Shown: one piece after another, positions 1 through 8,127 of the stretch | Layout of the letters: every line of letters begins with the position of its first letter | Numbering within the stretch: position 1 is the stretch's first letter | NCBI RefSeq assembly: GCF_001620365.2 | Contig: NZ_LQMT02000017.1 | Location: forward strand, 1-64,000 | Reading direction: 5' to 3' | DNA: 64,000 nt | From: Amycolatopsis keratiniphila subsp. keratiniphila | GTDB taxonomy: Bacteria > Actinomycetota > Actinomycetes > Mycobacteriales > Pseudonocardiaceae | Position numbers and translations under genes: made by a program | The notes under the pieces: model-generated | What the model was told of the DNA's origin: nothing | Database searches by the model: none | Seen by the model: only the letters and a program-made list of their open reading frames with translations

Positions 1-60
1 ACGGTTGTCATGACACGGCCGCACACGGAGAACATACGACCGACCACCGACAGTTTCGGA

Positions 61-1503
61 TCAGTAGTAGTGCCTCAACTCGCTCCAAAGCGCGGCCCAA
101 GGCCGGGAAGTCCCCGCACACAAGGAAATCCGTACTCCCTGCTCGTCGTTTTCCACCCCGAGCCCGTTGTCGTGCACGGCCGCCTCGTGGCAGCCGGTGA
201 ACCACTCCGGAAGGTACGGACCCACCACGACCACGGGCCCCGAAGCCGTGGCGGGAGGTGGCCCCCAGTCCGCATAGGACATATGCCCCGAGTGCACCGC
301 GGGAAGCCCGTAGTACTCCAGAGCCCCCGCCTGTCCGTAGTTCCGCGTGAAGATCACCGCGGTCGAGCGCTGTTCCGCCGGGATCCGCTCCCAGACCCGG
401 GTGACCGAGGAAGCCAGCTCGGGCCAGCCCGCCTGCTCGCCTTGCTCCTTGTTCACCACCAGGACCGGCGCCAGCGCGGACACCGGCAGCAGGGGCAGTC
501 CGACGACGAGTGAGATCGCGGCACCCAGCACGGCCAGCGCCGCCGCCCCGACACGACGCGAGACCCGGTCCAGTGAACGCAGGCAGGGTTCGGCGCCCGC
601 CGCCGTGAGCAGCAACAGGAAAGGCGCCGAGTAGTACGGCTTTCCGCCCAGTACCAGCAAAATCACGCACAACACCGGAAAAGCGAGCGCCAGGGAACGG
701 GCCCAGCGCAATTCCGGATCACGCCAGAGCCGGAGGCCGCCCGCGATCCAGACGGGCACCACCACCGGGGAAAGATAGAGCAACTGCATCGGCACGAACA
801 GGATCCGGTTCTCCGCGCCGTCGTCCTCGCTGATACCGGAAGCCACGGTCAACAAAGGGAAATCATGCGCCGCCTGCCAGATCAGGCCCGGCGCGGCCAG
901 CACGAGCGCGAGCAGGACGCCGACGGCGAGCCAGCCGCTGCGGAACACCGTCCGCGGGCCGACGGCGAGCACCGCCAGGCCGATCGAGGCGACCATCAGC
1001 AGGACAAGCCATTTGGCCTCCAGCCCGATGCCGACGACGGCGCCGATCGCGAGCCACCATCGTCCGTCGCCGGTGCGGAACAGGCGCAGGATCACCAGAC
1101 CGAGCGCGCTCCAGATCAGCAGGTCGACGGTGGCCGTCGACAGCATGTGCCCGTCGACCACGACGAACGCCGCCAGCGCGGTCGTCGCGGCGGTGAGGAC
1201 CTGCGCGCCGCGGCCGCCGCCGAACTCGCGGGCGACCAGGGCCAGCAGGACCACCGTCGCGGCGGCGCACAGGGTCGCGGCCACGCGCAGGCCGGCGGGA
1301 GTGGCGCCGAAGACGTCGGTGGAGATCCGTGCGAGCAAGGGTGTCAGCGGCGGCTGGTCGACATATCCCCAAGCGAGCCGTTTCCCCGCGGCGAGGAAGT
1401 ACAGCTCGTCGCGGTGGAAGCCGTATCGCCCGGAGACCAGTGTCAGCACCAAAACCTGGATCGCGACCACCAGACCGACCGGACCCCGAGCGAATCGCTC
1501 CAT
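61..1503 (-). CDS. GT39-like (ArnT/PMT family) membrane glycosyltransferase
   Basis: 480-residue polytopic membrane protein. After the first membrane helix comes the loop RYGFHRDELYFLAAGKRL followed by YVDQPPLTPLLARI. The Asp-Glu pair in this first extracytoplasmic loop is the hallmark of the PMT_2/ArnT glycosyltransferase fold, which moves sugars from polyprenyl-phosphate donors at the outer membrane face. About ten hydrophobic segments follow, then a C-terminal soluble tail with an AVIFTRNYGQAGALEYYG stretch typical of actinobacterial members. I chose the ATG at 1503 (MERFARGPVG), which starts just before the first helix; an upstream in-frame start would add 22 non-homologous-looking residues. 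Donor and acceptor cannot be told from sequence. It lies 25 bp downstream of the diguanylate cyclase gene on the same strand. Confidence 0.8.
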   Translation of the reverse strand: MERFARGPVGLVVAIQVLVLTLVSGRYGFHRDELYFLAAGKRLAWGYVDQPPLTPLLARISTDVFGATPAGLRVAATLCAAATVVLLALVAREFGGGRGAQVLTAATTALAAFVVVDGHMLSTATVDLLIWSALGLVILRLFRTGDGRWWLAIGAVVGIGLEAKWLVLLMVASIGLAVLAVGPRTVFRSGWLAVGVLLALVLAAPGLIWQAAHDFPLLTVASGISEDDGAENRILFVPMQLLYLSPVVVPVWIAGGLRLWRDPELRWARSLALAFPVLCVILLVLGGKPYYSAPFLLLLTAAGAEPCLRSLDRVSRRVGAAALAVLGAAISLVVGLPLLPVSALAPVLVVNKEQGEQAGWPELASSVTRVWERIPAEQRSTAVIFTRNYGQAGALEYYGLPAVHSGHMSYADWGPPPATASGPVVVVGPYLPEWFTGCHEAAVHDNGLGVENDEQGVRISLCAGTSRPWAALWSELRHYY

Positions 1504-1528
1504 CGCGCCTCCCCAGACGCGGCGAATC

Positions 1529-2824
1529 CTACTGCGCGGGCGGTGCCAATTCGACCCTGTTGCGGCCACCCTGCTTCGCCCGGTAGAGCGCGGTGTCGGT
1601 GGCGACGAGGAGGTCGTCGACGCTGGTGATGTTGGCCGCCGGGTACAGCGCCCCGCCGATCGACACCGTCAGGTCGGTCAGCACGGTGTCGCGATCGGGC
1701 AGCGCGACCGAGACCACCGCCACCTGGTGCCGGATCCGTTCGGCCACCTGGCGCAGCGTCTCCTCGCCGTGGATGTCCGGGATGACGATCGCGAACTCCT
1801 CGCCGCCCCATCGCCCGCAGACGTCCTGTTCGCGGACCTCGGCGCGCAGCGCGTCGCCGACCGCGCGCAGGACGAGGTCGCCGTTGGGATGGCCGTAGGT
1901 GTCGTTGATCGTCTTGAAGTTGTCGAGGTCGAGGAACAGCACGCCGAGTTTGCGGCCGGCGCGCGTGCGACCCAGCTGTTCTTCGGCCAGCTGACGCCAG
2001 CGGCGTTTCGTGACGAGACCGGTGGTGGCGTCGGTGTGCGCGTCGCGCCGGTACTGCGTCAGCAGCAGCCCGCGGTGCAGCGCGACCAGCGCGATGACGA
2101 CGCCGACCAGCACCAGCGGGTTGGCCTGGACGAGGACGACGGCCGTCACGAGGCCGAGGCCGAGCGCGCCAGCCTCGAGGATCTGATCGCCGAACCCGGA
2201 GAACAGCTCGCCGATCGATTTCGGCGGCGAAGAGAGCGCGATCGCGACCATCACCAGCACGGTGTTGATCGCCCAGCGCAACGCCGCGGCCACGATGATG
2301 ACGGCGAGATCACCCAGCCCGGCGAGCAACCCGGAGTCCGGTGCGCCTGGGTAGTGGCGCATCCCGAGGCTGAGGACGACGACGGCGGCCTGCGTGCCGC
2401 AAAGCACCGTCGCGGCGGAAAAGATCCACCGATGGGGGAGAACCGGCCGTTGGTGTGGCCAGATCCGCAGCCATGCGATGGTGTAGGTCACCACGACCAT
2501 CGCGGCGGCGAGCACCGGCGGCAGCGCGATGACGGCGGCGACGCTCCAGACCGCCTTGGTGTCGACGTAGGCGACCGACGGGGCCCTGTCGTACTCCCGT
2601 TGGCGTTCGATCTGCCGGGTGCCCTCGATCGCGATGGCCGCGCACAGCGTCAAGACGCCGAACCGGACGAGATCGGTACCGGTCACCGGGACCAGCCGGG
2701 CCGTGGCGGCGGTCGAGAGGACTGCGATGAGATTCACGACCAGGACGTAGGAACGCACAGGTCGCGGCAGGCTCCACAGGTGCCAGGCCCTGAGCCGCCG
2801 CGCGCCGCCGAGTCGTCCGTCCAC
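1529..2824 (-). CDS. Membrane-bound GGDEF diguanylate cyclase
   Basis: 431 residues. Residues 1-250 form several hydrophobic helices (a membrane sensor region without a recognised name), followed by a GGDEF domain. The active-site signature GRWGGEEF lies near residue 340, and an RxxD inhibitory site (REQD) sits exactly five residues before GGEEF. The enzyme should therefore make c-di-GMP from GTP and be subject to product inhibition. FLDLDNFKTINDTYGH is the usual substrate/metal segment. The N-terminal region shares TDLVRFGV and a similar helix pattern with the cyclase at 15556-17076, so the two are paralogues. The start is next to a divergent 340-bp gap that holds the D-N-N-W minigenes. Confidence 0.9.
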   Translation of the reverse strand: MDGRLGGARRLRAWHLWSLPRPVRSYVLVVNLIAVLSTAATARLVPVTGTDLVRFGVLTLCAAIAIEGTRQIERQREYDRAPSVAYVDTKAVWSVAAVIALPPVLAAAMVVVTYTIAWLRIWPHQRPVLPHRWIFSAATVLCGTQAAVVVLSLGMRHYPGAPDSGLLAGLGDLAVIIVAAALRWAINTVLVMVAIALSSPPKSIGELFSGFGDQILEAGALGLGLVTAVVLVQANPLVLVGVVIALVALHRGLLLTQYRRDAHTDATTGLVTKRRWRQLAEEQLGRTRAGRKLGVLFLDLDNFKTINDTYGHPNGDLVLRAVGDALRAEVREQDVCGRWGGEEFAIVIPDIHGEETLRQVAERIRHQVAVVSVALPDRDTVLTDLTVSIGGALYPAANITSVDDLLVATDTALYRAKQGGRNRVELAPPAQ

Positions 2825-2953
2825 GCACCCTCTTCCGTCGGTGATCTACACCGTAATCGAACCGGGACTGCGACGACCGTCGTTGTCCGGACGATGAGAG
2901 TCGTGGCCCCGAATTCCCCCGGACAGCCCAACCGAAACGACGGAGGTGCACCG

Positions 2954-2974
2954 ATGCAGGACAACAACTGGTGA
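2954..2974 (+). CDS. Minigene 1, hexapeptide MQDNNW
   Basis: A six-codon frame, MQDNNW then TGA, preceded by the Shine-Dalgarno sequence GGAGGTG at 2942-2948, five bases before the ATG. It carries the first of five copies of the 12-mer GACAACAACTGG found in 200 bp. The frame is open further upstream, but no other start has a ribosome-binding site. Its function is unknown. It is the shortest of three related minigenes in this gap and looks like a truncated form of the following two. Confidence 0.45.
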   Translation: MQDNNW

Positions 2975-3017
2975 GTCTTTTGCCGGATGAATCGCTATTT
3001 CGAGGGAGGTGAACGAC

Positions 3018-3065
3018 ATGCGGGACAACAACTGGACCACTCGGCGTGACAACAACTGGACGTGA
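3018..3065 (+). CDS. Minigene 2, 15-residue D-N-N-W-T repeat peptide
   Basis: Encodes MRDNNWTTRRDNNWT, a near-perfect tandem of RDNNWT joined by TR. The Shine-Dalgarno GAGGGAGGT at 3002-3010 lies seven bases before the ATG; a GTG at 3009 is in frame but overlaps the Shine-Dalgarno. The next minigene, 93 bp on, encodes the same peptide with different codons (CGG/CGT, ACC/ACG, ACT/ACC, CGG/CGT), which argues that the peptide itself is kept. No leader, signal peptide or cysteine is present. Possible roles (RiPP-like precursor, signalling peptide, leader controlling translation) cannot be separated from sequence. Confidence 0.55.
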   Translation: MRDNNWTTRRDNNWT

Positions 3066-3110
3066 GTGATCTCGCCCACGAGCGCGGCTTCGCGAAGGGA
3101 GGTGAACGTA

Positions 3111-3158
3111 GTGCGTGACAACAACTGGACGACCCGTCGTGACAACAACTGGACGTGA
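3111..3158 (+). CDS. Minigene 3, identical 15-residue D-N-N-W-T repeat peptide
   Basis: GTG start followed by the same residues as minigene 2 (RDNNWTTRRDNNWT), then TGA. The Shine-Dalgarno GAAGGGAGGT at 3095-3103 is a near copy of the one before minigene 2, so the repeated unit includes the translation signal. Four synonymous and no non-synonymous differences separate the two coding units, apart from ATG versus GTG. The frame ends 4 bp before the stop codon of the convergent MFS gene. Confidence 0.55.
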   Translation: MRDNNWTTRRDNNWT

Positions 3159-3162
3159 TGTG

Positions 3163-4422
3163 TCAGGAACCGTGTTCGCCAACGGGTGTCGTCCCGCCGA
3201 CCGGACCCACGGGATCTTCGGGTTCCTCAGGGCCGCGGCGGGACGACACCGCCCGTGACCAGCCTGCTCCGGCGACGAGCGCGACCACCACGCCGGCGAT
3301 CGCCGCGACGGTGACCACGGTGGTCGGCGCGACGATCTGGGCCAGCAGCCCGGCCAACGCGATCCCCGCCGCCTGAGCCGCCCGCAACGCCGCGATCGCG
3401 ACCCCGATCACCTGGCCGCGATGGGCGGGCGGCGCGGCGAGGCTGTACTGCGTCTGCGTGATCATGTCGTGCGCGGAGAAGACACCCGAGATCGTCCACA
3501 GCACGACGATCGTGACCAGGCCCGGAGCCCAGCCGGTCGGGATCAGCACCAGGCTGCTCGCCACCGTCAGCGCGCCCAGCACCCGGACCTGCCGTTCGCG
3601 CGGGATCCGGCTCAGCAGGAGACCGCCGAGCACCGAACCGACGGGATTCGCGGCCAGCAGCCACGGCAGCGCGCCCGCGCCGCCCAGTTCGGCGGCGACC
3701 GGGACGGCGAGGCCCTCGGGCACGACGTAGAAGCCGCAGCAGCAGGCGATGAGCAGCAGCCAGCGCAGTTTGCGGTCGCGTGCCACCAGCCGGCAGCCCT
3801 CGATCAGCGACGGACGTTCGTGATGGGCGGGTGCCGAGGGCGGGAAGCGGTCGAGCCCGAAACGGAGCATGAGCGCCGAAAGCGCGAACGTTCCCGCGTC
3901 GATCAACAGCGCCCCGGGGACGCCGAGCCCGGTGACGACGGCTGCGCCCGCGCCGAAGCCCACCACGAGCCCGGCCTGATACGTGGACGAGATGACGGCC
4001 TGGCCGACGACCAGCCGGTCCGGATCGAGCAGATCCGGCAGCATCGCCTGGCGGGCCGCGTGGAACGGCCCGGCCATGAGCTGGACGAGGAACAACAGCG
4101 CGGCCGCGGCCGGGAGCGGAAGACCGGGCACCGCCATCAGCGCGATCAGGACCGCGCGGCCGACGTCGGTCACCACCATCACGGTGCGTCGCGAGAACCG
4201 GTCCGCGACACCGCCCAGCGCGCCGCCGAGGAGATCGGGCACGAAGGTCAGCGCGTACGCCGCCGAAGCCCAGCCCGCCGACGACGTCCGGTCGAACACC
4301 AGCACCGTGAGCGCGACCCTGGCCAGCTGGTCGCCGGCGACCGAGAGCAGATGCGCGAGCCAGATCCGGCGGAATCCGGCGACCGCGAAGACGCTGCGGA
4401 ACGACGCCGCTCGGGCTGGCAT
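3163..4422 (-). CDS. Major facilitator superfamily exporter
   Basis: 419 residues with twelve predicted membrane helices. It begins FRSVFAVAGFRRIWLAHLLS, and the first cytoplasmic loop contains GGVADRFSRRTVMV, the MFS motif A (G-x-x-x-D-R-x-x-R/K). It belongs to the MFS_3/EntS-like group of small-molecule exporters. I chose the ATG at 4422 (MPARAASFRS) because an in-frame start at 4554 would run across the start of the divergent gene at 4542. There is no clear Shine-Dalgarno; a perfect 9-bp inverted repeat sits two bases upstream of the start. Substrate unknown. It converges on the D-N-N-W minigenes. Confidence 0.82.
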   Translation of the reverse strand: MPARAASFRSVFAVAGFRRIWLAHLLSVAGDQLARVALTVLVFDRTSSAGWASAAYALTFVPDLLGGALGGVADRFSRRTVMVVTDVGRAVLIALMAVPGLPLPAAAALLFLVQLMAGPFHAARQAMLPDLLDPDRLVVGQAVISSTYQAGLVVGFGAGAAVVTGLGVPGALLIDAGTFALSALMLRFGLDRFPPSAPAHHERPSLIEGCRLVARDRKLRWLLLIACCCGFYVVPEGLAVPVAAELGGAGALPWLLAANPVGSVLGGLLLSRIPRERQVRVLGALTVASSLVLIPTGWAPGLVTIVVLWTISGVFSAHDMITQTQYSLAAPPAHRGQVIGVAIAALRAAQAAGIALAGLLAQIVAPTTVVTVAAIAGVVVALVAGAGWSRAVSSRRGPEEPEDPVGPVGGTTPVGEHGS

Positions 4423-4423
4423 G

Positions 4424-4445
4424 CGCTTCAGGCTGTCCTGAAGCG
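4424..4445. promoter_or_regulatory. Perfect 9-bp inverted repeat next to the MFS start
   Basis: CGCTTCAGG and its exact complement CCTGAAGCG flank a 4-base centre (CTGT). The repeat lies one base upstream of the MFS ATG, where the ribosome-binding site would be. It could be a repressor operator or an mRNA hairpin limiting translation. No regulator gene is adjacent. Confidence 0.35.
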
Positions 4446-4541
4446 GCCACTTTGCGCAACCCTCGGAAAAAATCCGTCCGCCGTGTCGAACCAGGGCGGT
4501 CCCGTTCGACGTGTCGGTAAGAGTAAGGAACGGAGAATCCG

Positions 4542-4832
4542 ATGTCGCATTCACTGGGCCCGCTGGCGAACAACCTCGCCGCCTACGCCATCTACTCGAC
4601 CGCGCAGACCGAGATGCGCCACGCCTACAAGCTGATCGAGGCCGGCGACTACCTCGGCGCCGCCGCGGAGATCGAGTCCGCCGCGCACGCCGCCGAGGTG
4701 CTCGCCCGCGCCACCTCCGAGCTGGACGCCGAGCGTTCGGAACGATGGCTCAGAGTCGTCGTGGCGCGGAGGAGGTTCGCCGACCAGGCCCGGGCGCGGG
4801 CGTCGGACACCGCGCTGGCCCTCGCCGCTTAA
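4542..4832 (+). CDS. Small helical protein of unknown function
   Basis: 96 residues, preceded by AAGGAACGGAG, a good Shine-Dalgarno seven bases before the ATG. The protein is Ala-, Glu- and Arg-rich and predicted almost wholly helical, with a two-helix hairpin feel (HAYKLIEAGDYLGAAAEIE, then a second amphipathic helix around AERSERWLRVVVARRRF). No membrane segment or signal peptide. I do not recognise the family. Its end overlaps the 3' end of the convergent GlxA gene by 4 bp. Confidence 0.6.
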   Translation: MSHSLGPLANNLAAYAIYSTAQTEMRHAYKLIEAGDYLGAAAEIESAAHAAEVLARATSELDAERSERWLRVVVARRRFADQARARASDTALALAA

Positions 4833-5767
4833 CGGAAAGCGCGCCGGTAGGTGCCAGGGCTGACGCCGGTCGTGCGCTTGAACCGGTCACGGAACGAGGT
4901 GGGCGAACCGAAGCCGACTTCGGCGCCGATCCGTTCGACGGCGTACTCGGTGGTCTCCAGCAGATGCTGCGCCTGCCGGACCCGGGTCCGGTGCAGCCAC
5001 TGCAACGGCGTCGTCCCGGTCTGCTCGCGGAAGTGCCGGATCAGCGTGCGCGTGCTCATCCCGGCGCGTGTGGCGATGTCGGCGAGCGTGAGTTCGCGCG
5101 CGAGATTTTCCTGCATCCACAACAGAGTCGGCTCCAGTTTCGCGCCACGGGGCGCGGGTGGATGCCGCAACGCGATGAATTGAGCCTGGCCCCCCTCGCG
5201 TTCGAGCGCCATGACCGAGAGGCGGGCGGCGTCGGCCGCGATCGCGGAGCCGTGGTCCCGCCGGATCAGGTGCAGGCAGAGATCCATGCCCGCGGCGGCG
5301 CCCGCGGACGTCAGGATCTGCCCGTTGTCGACATAGAGAACGTCGGGGTCGACGTCGACCTCCGGGTACGCCGCGGCCAGCGCGTCGGCGGCGACCCAGT
5401 GCGTGGTGGCGCGAAGGCCGTCGAGCAGACCCGCGGCGGCGAGAACGAAGGTGCCGGAACAGATCGAGGCGATCCGCGTGCCCCGCGCGGCGGCAGCGTT
5501 CAAGGCGTCGTGGACGGATTCCGGCAACGGCCGGGTCGGCTCGGCGGTGCCGGGGACGATGATCGTGCCCACCTCGCGCAACGCGTCCAGCCCCCTTGGC
5601 GCGCGCAGGGTGAAGTGACCGGCGTCGACTTCCGGATGTTCGGCGCAGACGACCACTTCGTAGCCCGGGGTTCCGTCGGCGAGCCGGGTCCTGGTGAAGA
5701 CCTCGATCGGTGTCGAGAGGTCGAACGGGATCACCTTGTCCAGCGCGAGGACCGCGACGGTGTGCAT
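4829..5767 (-). CDS. GlxA-type transcriptional regulator (DJ-1/PfpI plus AraC HTH)
   Basis: 312 residues. Residues 1-185 form a DJ-1/PfpI class-I glutamine-amidotransferase-like domain with the nucleophile elbow ASICSGTFVLAAAG (Cys near residue 103). The C-terminal 100 residues form an AraC/XylS double helix-turn-helix (LTLADIATRAGMSTRTLIRHF, then VGFGSPTSFRDRFKRTTGVSP). Such proteins normally act as ligand-sensing transcriptional activators; the DJ-1 part is usually not an active peptidase. The target is probably adjacent, and the divergent DUF6010 gene at 5860 is the obvious candidate. Confidence 0.88.
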   Translation of the reverse strand: MHTVAVLALDKVIPFDLSTPIEVFTRTRLADGTPGYEVVVCAEHPEVDAGHFTLRAPRGLDALREVGTIIVPGTAEPTRPLPESVHDALNAAAARGTRIASICSGTFVLAAAGLLDGLRATTHWVAADALAAAYPEVDVDPDVLYVDNGQILTSAGAAAGMDLCLHLIRRDHGSAIAADAARLSVMALEREGGQAQFIALRHPPAPRGAKLEPTLLWMQENLARELTLADIATRAGMSTRTLIRHFREQTGTTPLQWLHRTRVRQAQHLLETTEYAVERIGAEVGFGSPTSFRDRFKRTTGVSPGTYRRAFR

Positions 5768-5859
5768 GACCGCAACGTACCCGCCCGATGGCGAGATCCC
5801 GTTGGAAGGCGTCGTTCACGCCACTGGGAGCGGGTCCCGCCCGGTTCTAGCGTCGAACC

Positions 5860-6279
5860 ATGATGATCATCGCGCCGATTCTCGTCGGCCTCGTTTACGT
5901 CGTCCTGATGTCGCTGATCCACGAGCCGCACCGCCGCCGCTTCAACGCGGTCATGATCGCCGGCGCCGGCGCGGCCTACGCCAGCGGCGGCGGGCTCGGG
6001 ATCTGGGAACTCGTCTTCACCGCACTGATGGCCTATGTGGCGTACCGCGGGCTCGAATCGTGGACGTTCATCGGGATCGGCTGGCTGCTGCACACGGCTT
6101 GGGACATCGTTCACCACCTGAAGGGCGCCCCGATCATCCCGTTCCTGGACGATTCGTCGTTCGGCTGCGCGATCTGCGACCCGGTGATCGCGATCTGGTG
6201 TTTCGCCGGCGGGCGATCGGTGACGGATTTCTTCCGCGCCCGTGTCGGTTCGCGTCGTCCGCGTTCGTCGGTGGGGTGA
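5860..6279 (+). CDS. DUF6010-like membrane protein
   Basis: 139 residues with four predicted membrane helices. The central segment LHTAWDIVHHLKGAPIIPF and the SFGCAICDPVIAIWC stretch with two cysteines resemble the DUF6010 family of small integral membrane proteins, whose function is not known. The start ATGATG at 5860 is 92 bp from the divergent GlxA regulator, suggesting control by it. The ABM-domain gene follows 25 bp downstream on the same strand. Confidence 0.65.
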   Translation: MMIIAPILVGLVYVVLMSLIHEPHRRRFNAVMIAGAGAAYASGGGLGIWELVFTALMAYVAYRGLESWTFIGIGWLLHTAWDIVHHLKGAPIIPFLDDSSFGCAICDPVIAIWCFAGGRSVTDFFRARVGSRRPRSSVG

Positions 6280-6304
6280 ACCGACCGGACGAAAGGAGCC
6301 TGAA

Positions 6305-6598
6305 ATGACGGTGATCGTGGCGGGAAAGGTGTACGTCGACCCGGCGGAACGGGACCGGTACGTCGAGGGACACCAGGTGATCGTCGAGAAGGCGCGGGCC
6401 CATCCCGGCTGCCTCGACGTGGTGATCTCGGCGGACACGCTCGAACCGGGCCGGGTGAACATCTTCGAGTACTGGGAATCGGAGGAGGTGCTGAACGCCT
6501 GGCGCGCGATCTCGCCGAGGCCGACGTACTCCGCCGAGATCCGCGACGGGGAGGTGTTCAAGCACCGGGTCTCGTACTCCGGCCCCCCGTTCGACTGA
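6305..6598 (+). CDS. Antibiotic biosynthesis monooxygenase (ABM) domain protein
   Basis: 97 residues forming a single ABM ferredoxin-like fold: VIVAGKVYVDPAERDRYVEGHQ, a central HPGCLDVVIS strand and the FEYWESEEVLNAW segment typical of the family. Members are small cofactor-free oxygenases or quinone-handling proteins; the substrate is unknown. The start at 6305 follows GAAAGGAGCC with good spacing; the upstream in-frame ATG at 6242 lies inside the preceding gene and is rejected. Confidence 0.8.
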   Translation: MTVIVAGKVYVDPAERDRYVEGHQVIVEKARAHPGCLDVVISADTLEPGRVNIFEYWESEEVLNAWRAISPRPTYSAEIRDGEVFKHRVSYSGPPFD

Positions 6599-6604
6599 GC
6601 GAGT

Positions 6605-7393
6605 TCAGCGGCGTGACCCGGCACCCAGGCCTGCTTCGCCCGCCCACCCCCACGCGATGAAGGTCAAGGCAAGGACGCCGAGCAGCGCGAGGTAGACGGC
6701 GACGCCCGGCGGTATCAGCTGCCGGAGCGCCGACAAGCACGCGAGGCTTCCCGCGAAAACGGACCATCCGGCACCGGCGAAAGCGACACACGCGGCGAGG
6801 GTGCGGGCGGTTCCGCCGGCCGACCTCGGAACGGCTCGGTAGGCGATCGCACCGGCGACGAACGGAGGAATGCCCCACGCGAAGACGGCGGCGCCTATCG
6901 CGATACCGGCGGGTGTGGTGACCTCCCAGCCGCCGATCGTGTTCCGCACGAGCCGGAAGGAGGAGATGTAGGTGTCGCCGATGTCCAAGAAGTGCGGTGT
7001 GGTGAGCGCGTGCACGGTGCCGATGAGACCGAGGGTGGCGAGCGTCGCCCACACCACGAGCATCGCCTTCGCCTGCCACGCCATGCGCTTCGCTGTCCCG
7101 CGTGGGACTTCGGGGCGCTCGGCCGATCCGGCGTCGGGCGCCGTCGGATCGCGTTCGGATCTCAGTGCGTTCCGGATCGCCGAGAAGGTCACCGCGGCCG
7201 CCAGCACGCCCAGCGTCGTCCAGATGACCGGCTTCCATCCGGCACCGATCTCGCCGACGGTGTTCGTCGCGAGGTTTCCCACCACGCCGGTCAGGATCGA
7301 CGCCACGGTCGCGACTCCCGCGGCGGCCGCCGTCGCGCCCGGTGATAGCCGCCGCACGTGGACCCCCATCTCACTACGTTGACCGGGATCCAT
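6605..7393 (-). CDS. Polytopic membrane protein of unknown function
   Basis: About 262 residues with roughly six hydrophobic segments, the first at VASILTGVVGNLATNTVG. I do not recognise a family. Possible starts are GTG 7408, ATG 7393 and ATG 7369, none with a convincing Shine-Dalgarno; 7393 is a compromise. It converges on the ABM gene, ending 6 bp from it, and is divergent from the HEAT/MerR operon. Confidence 0.55.
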   Translation of the reverse strand: MDPGQRSEMGVHVRRLSPGATAAAAGVATVASILTGVVGNLATNTVGEIGAGWKPVIWTTLGVLAAAVTFSAIRNALRSERDPTAPDAGSAERPEVPRGTAKRMAWQAKAMLVVWATLATLGLIGTVHALTTPHFLDIGDTYISSFRLVRNTIGGWEVTTPAGIAIGAAVFAWGIPPFVAGAIAYRAVPRSAGGTARTLAACVAFAGAGWSVFAGSLACLSALRQLIPPGVAVYLALLGVLALTFIAWGWAGEAGLGAGSRR

Positions 7394-7427
7394 GTTAGTG
7401 CCGTACACCGGTTCGGGTTCGGACTTG

Positions 7428-7448
7428 ACCTTGACATCGTGACAAGGT
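7428..7448 (+). promoter_or_regulatory. Candidate MerR operator upstream of the HEAT/MerR operon
   Basis: An interrupted dyad with outer arms ACCTTG and CAAGGT and inner CA/TG matches around a short centre, 21 bp in all. It overlaps two -35-like hexamers (TTGACC 7425-7430 and TTGACA 7431-7436). Such dyads in the spacer region are typical MerR-family sites, and the second gene of the operon is a MerR protein, so autoregulation is a reasonable inference. Confidence 0.5.
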
Positions 7449-7467
7449 CTTCACTGGAGCGCAGGAG

Positions 7468-8127
7468 GTGATTCCCATCAACACGACACAGAGGACTTCA
7501 CCGGACCTGCGCGTGCTCGACGCGCTCGGCTCCGAAAGCTCGTCGACGCGGCTCCAGGCGGCGCTGGCGGCCGGGACGCATCCGGACGTCGGGTTCGTCG
7601 GCCCGCTCGTGGCGCGGTGCGCGATCGAGCCGGACTTCTACGTCCGGGACATGCTGACCTGGGCGTTGACCCGGCTGCCCGCCGAGAAGACGGTGCCGGT
7701 GCTGCTGGCCGAGCTCGGTTCGGAGGTCGCCCAGGCCCGGAGCCAGGCGTTGCACACGCTGTCCAAGATCGGGGACCGCGCCGCGTGGCCCGCGATCACG
7801 CGGTCGCTGCTGCACGACGCCGACGACGAGGTCGCCCGCAGCGCGTGGCGTGCCGCCGTCGTCCTCGTCCCCGACGGGGAGCGGGCCCGGCTGGCCCGTG
7901 ACCTGGCCGACCAGTTCGGCCGGGGCGACCGGACGGTCCGGTTGAGTCTCAGCAGGGCGCTCGTCGCGCTCGGACCGGTGATCGAGCCCGTCTTGCGGAA
8001 GGCTTTGGCGAGTGCCGATCTGGAGGTGTGCGCGCATGCCCGCGCCACGGAGCGGCTGCTGCGCGACCCGGACTCCGGTTTCGACGAGTCGAAACGGATC
8101 GTCGCGCTGGGACCGGAGGGAGCCTGA
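7468..8127 (+). CDS. HEAT-repeat protein
   Basis: 219 residues of repeated helical pairs, for example VPVLLAELGSEVAQARSQAL and AITRSLLHDADDEVARSAW, the HEAT/armadillo pattern. It has no catalytic motif and is probably a binding scaffold. The only conventional start, GTG 7468, overlaps the Shine-Dalgarno GCAGGAGG; ATT 7471 or ATC 7477 in the same frame would be spaced better, so the true start is unsettled. The stop codon overlaps the ATG of the next gene (TGATG), indicating coupled translation with a MerR regulator that carries its own HEAT repeats. Confidence 0.8.
   Translation: MIPINTTQRTSPDLRVLDALGSESSSTRLQAALAAGTHPDVGFVGPLVARCAIEPDFYVRDMLTWALTRLPAEKTVPVLLAELGSEVAQARSQALHTLSKIGDRAAWPAITRSLLHDADDEVARSAWRAAVVLVPDGERARLARDLADQFGRGDRTVRLSLSRALVALGPVIEPVLRKALASADLEVCAHARATERLLRDPDSGFDESKRIVALGPEGA

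Noticed and set aside
1013-2974. Long open frame of 653 codons on the plus strand over the first cyclase
   Set aside because: Third-position GC of the minus-strand cyclase keeps the antisense frame open; no domain or start signal, and the real gene is on the other strand. Only its last six codons (the minigene) have a binding site.
2942-3158. Biarylitide-type RiPP (bytA plus P450) for the D-N-N-W minigenes
   Set aside because: No P450 or other tailoring enzyme is adjacent, and the peptides lack the Tyr/His pattern of bytA. Kept only as a precedent for very small genes.
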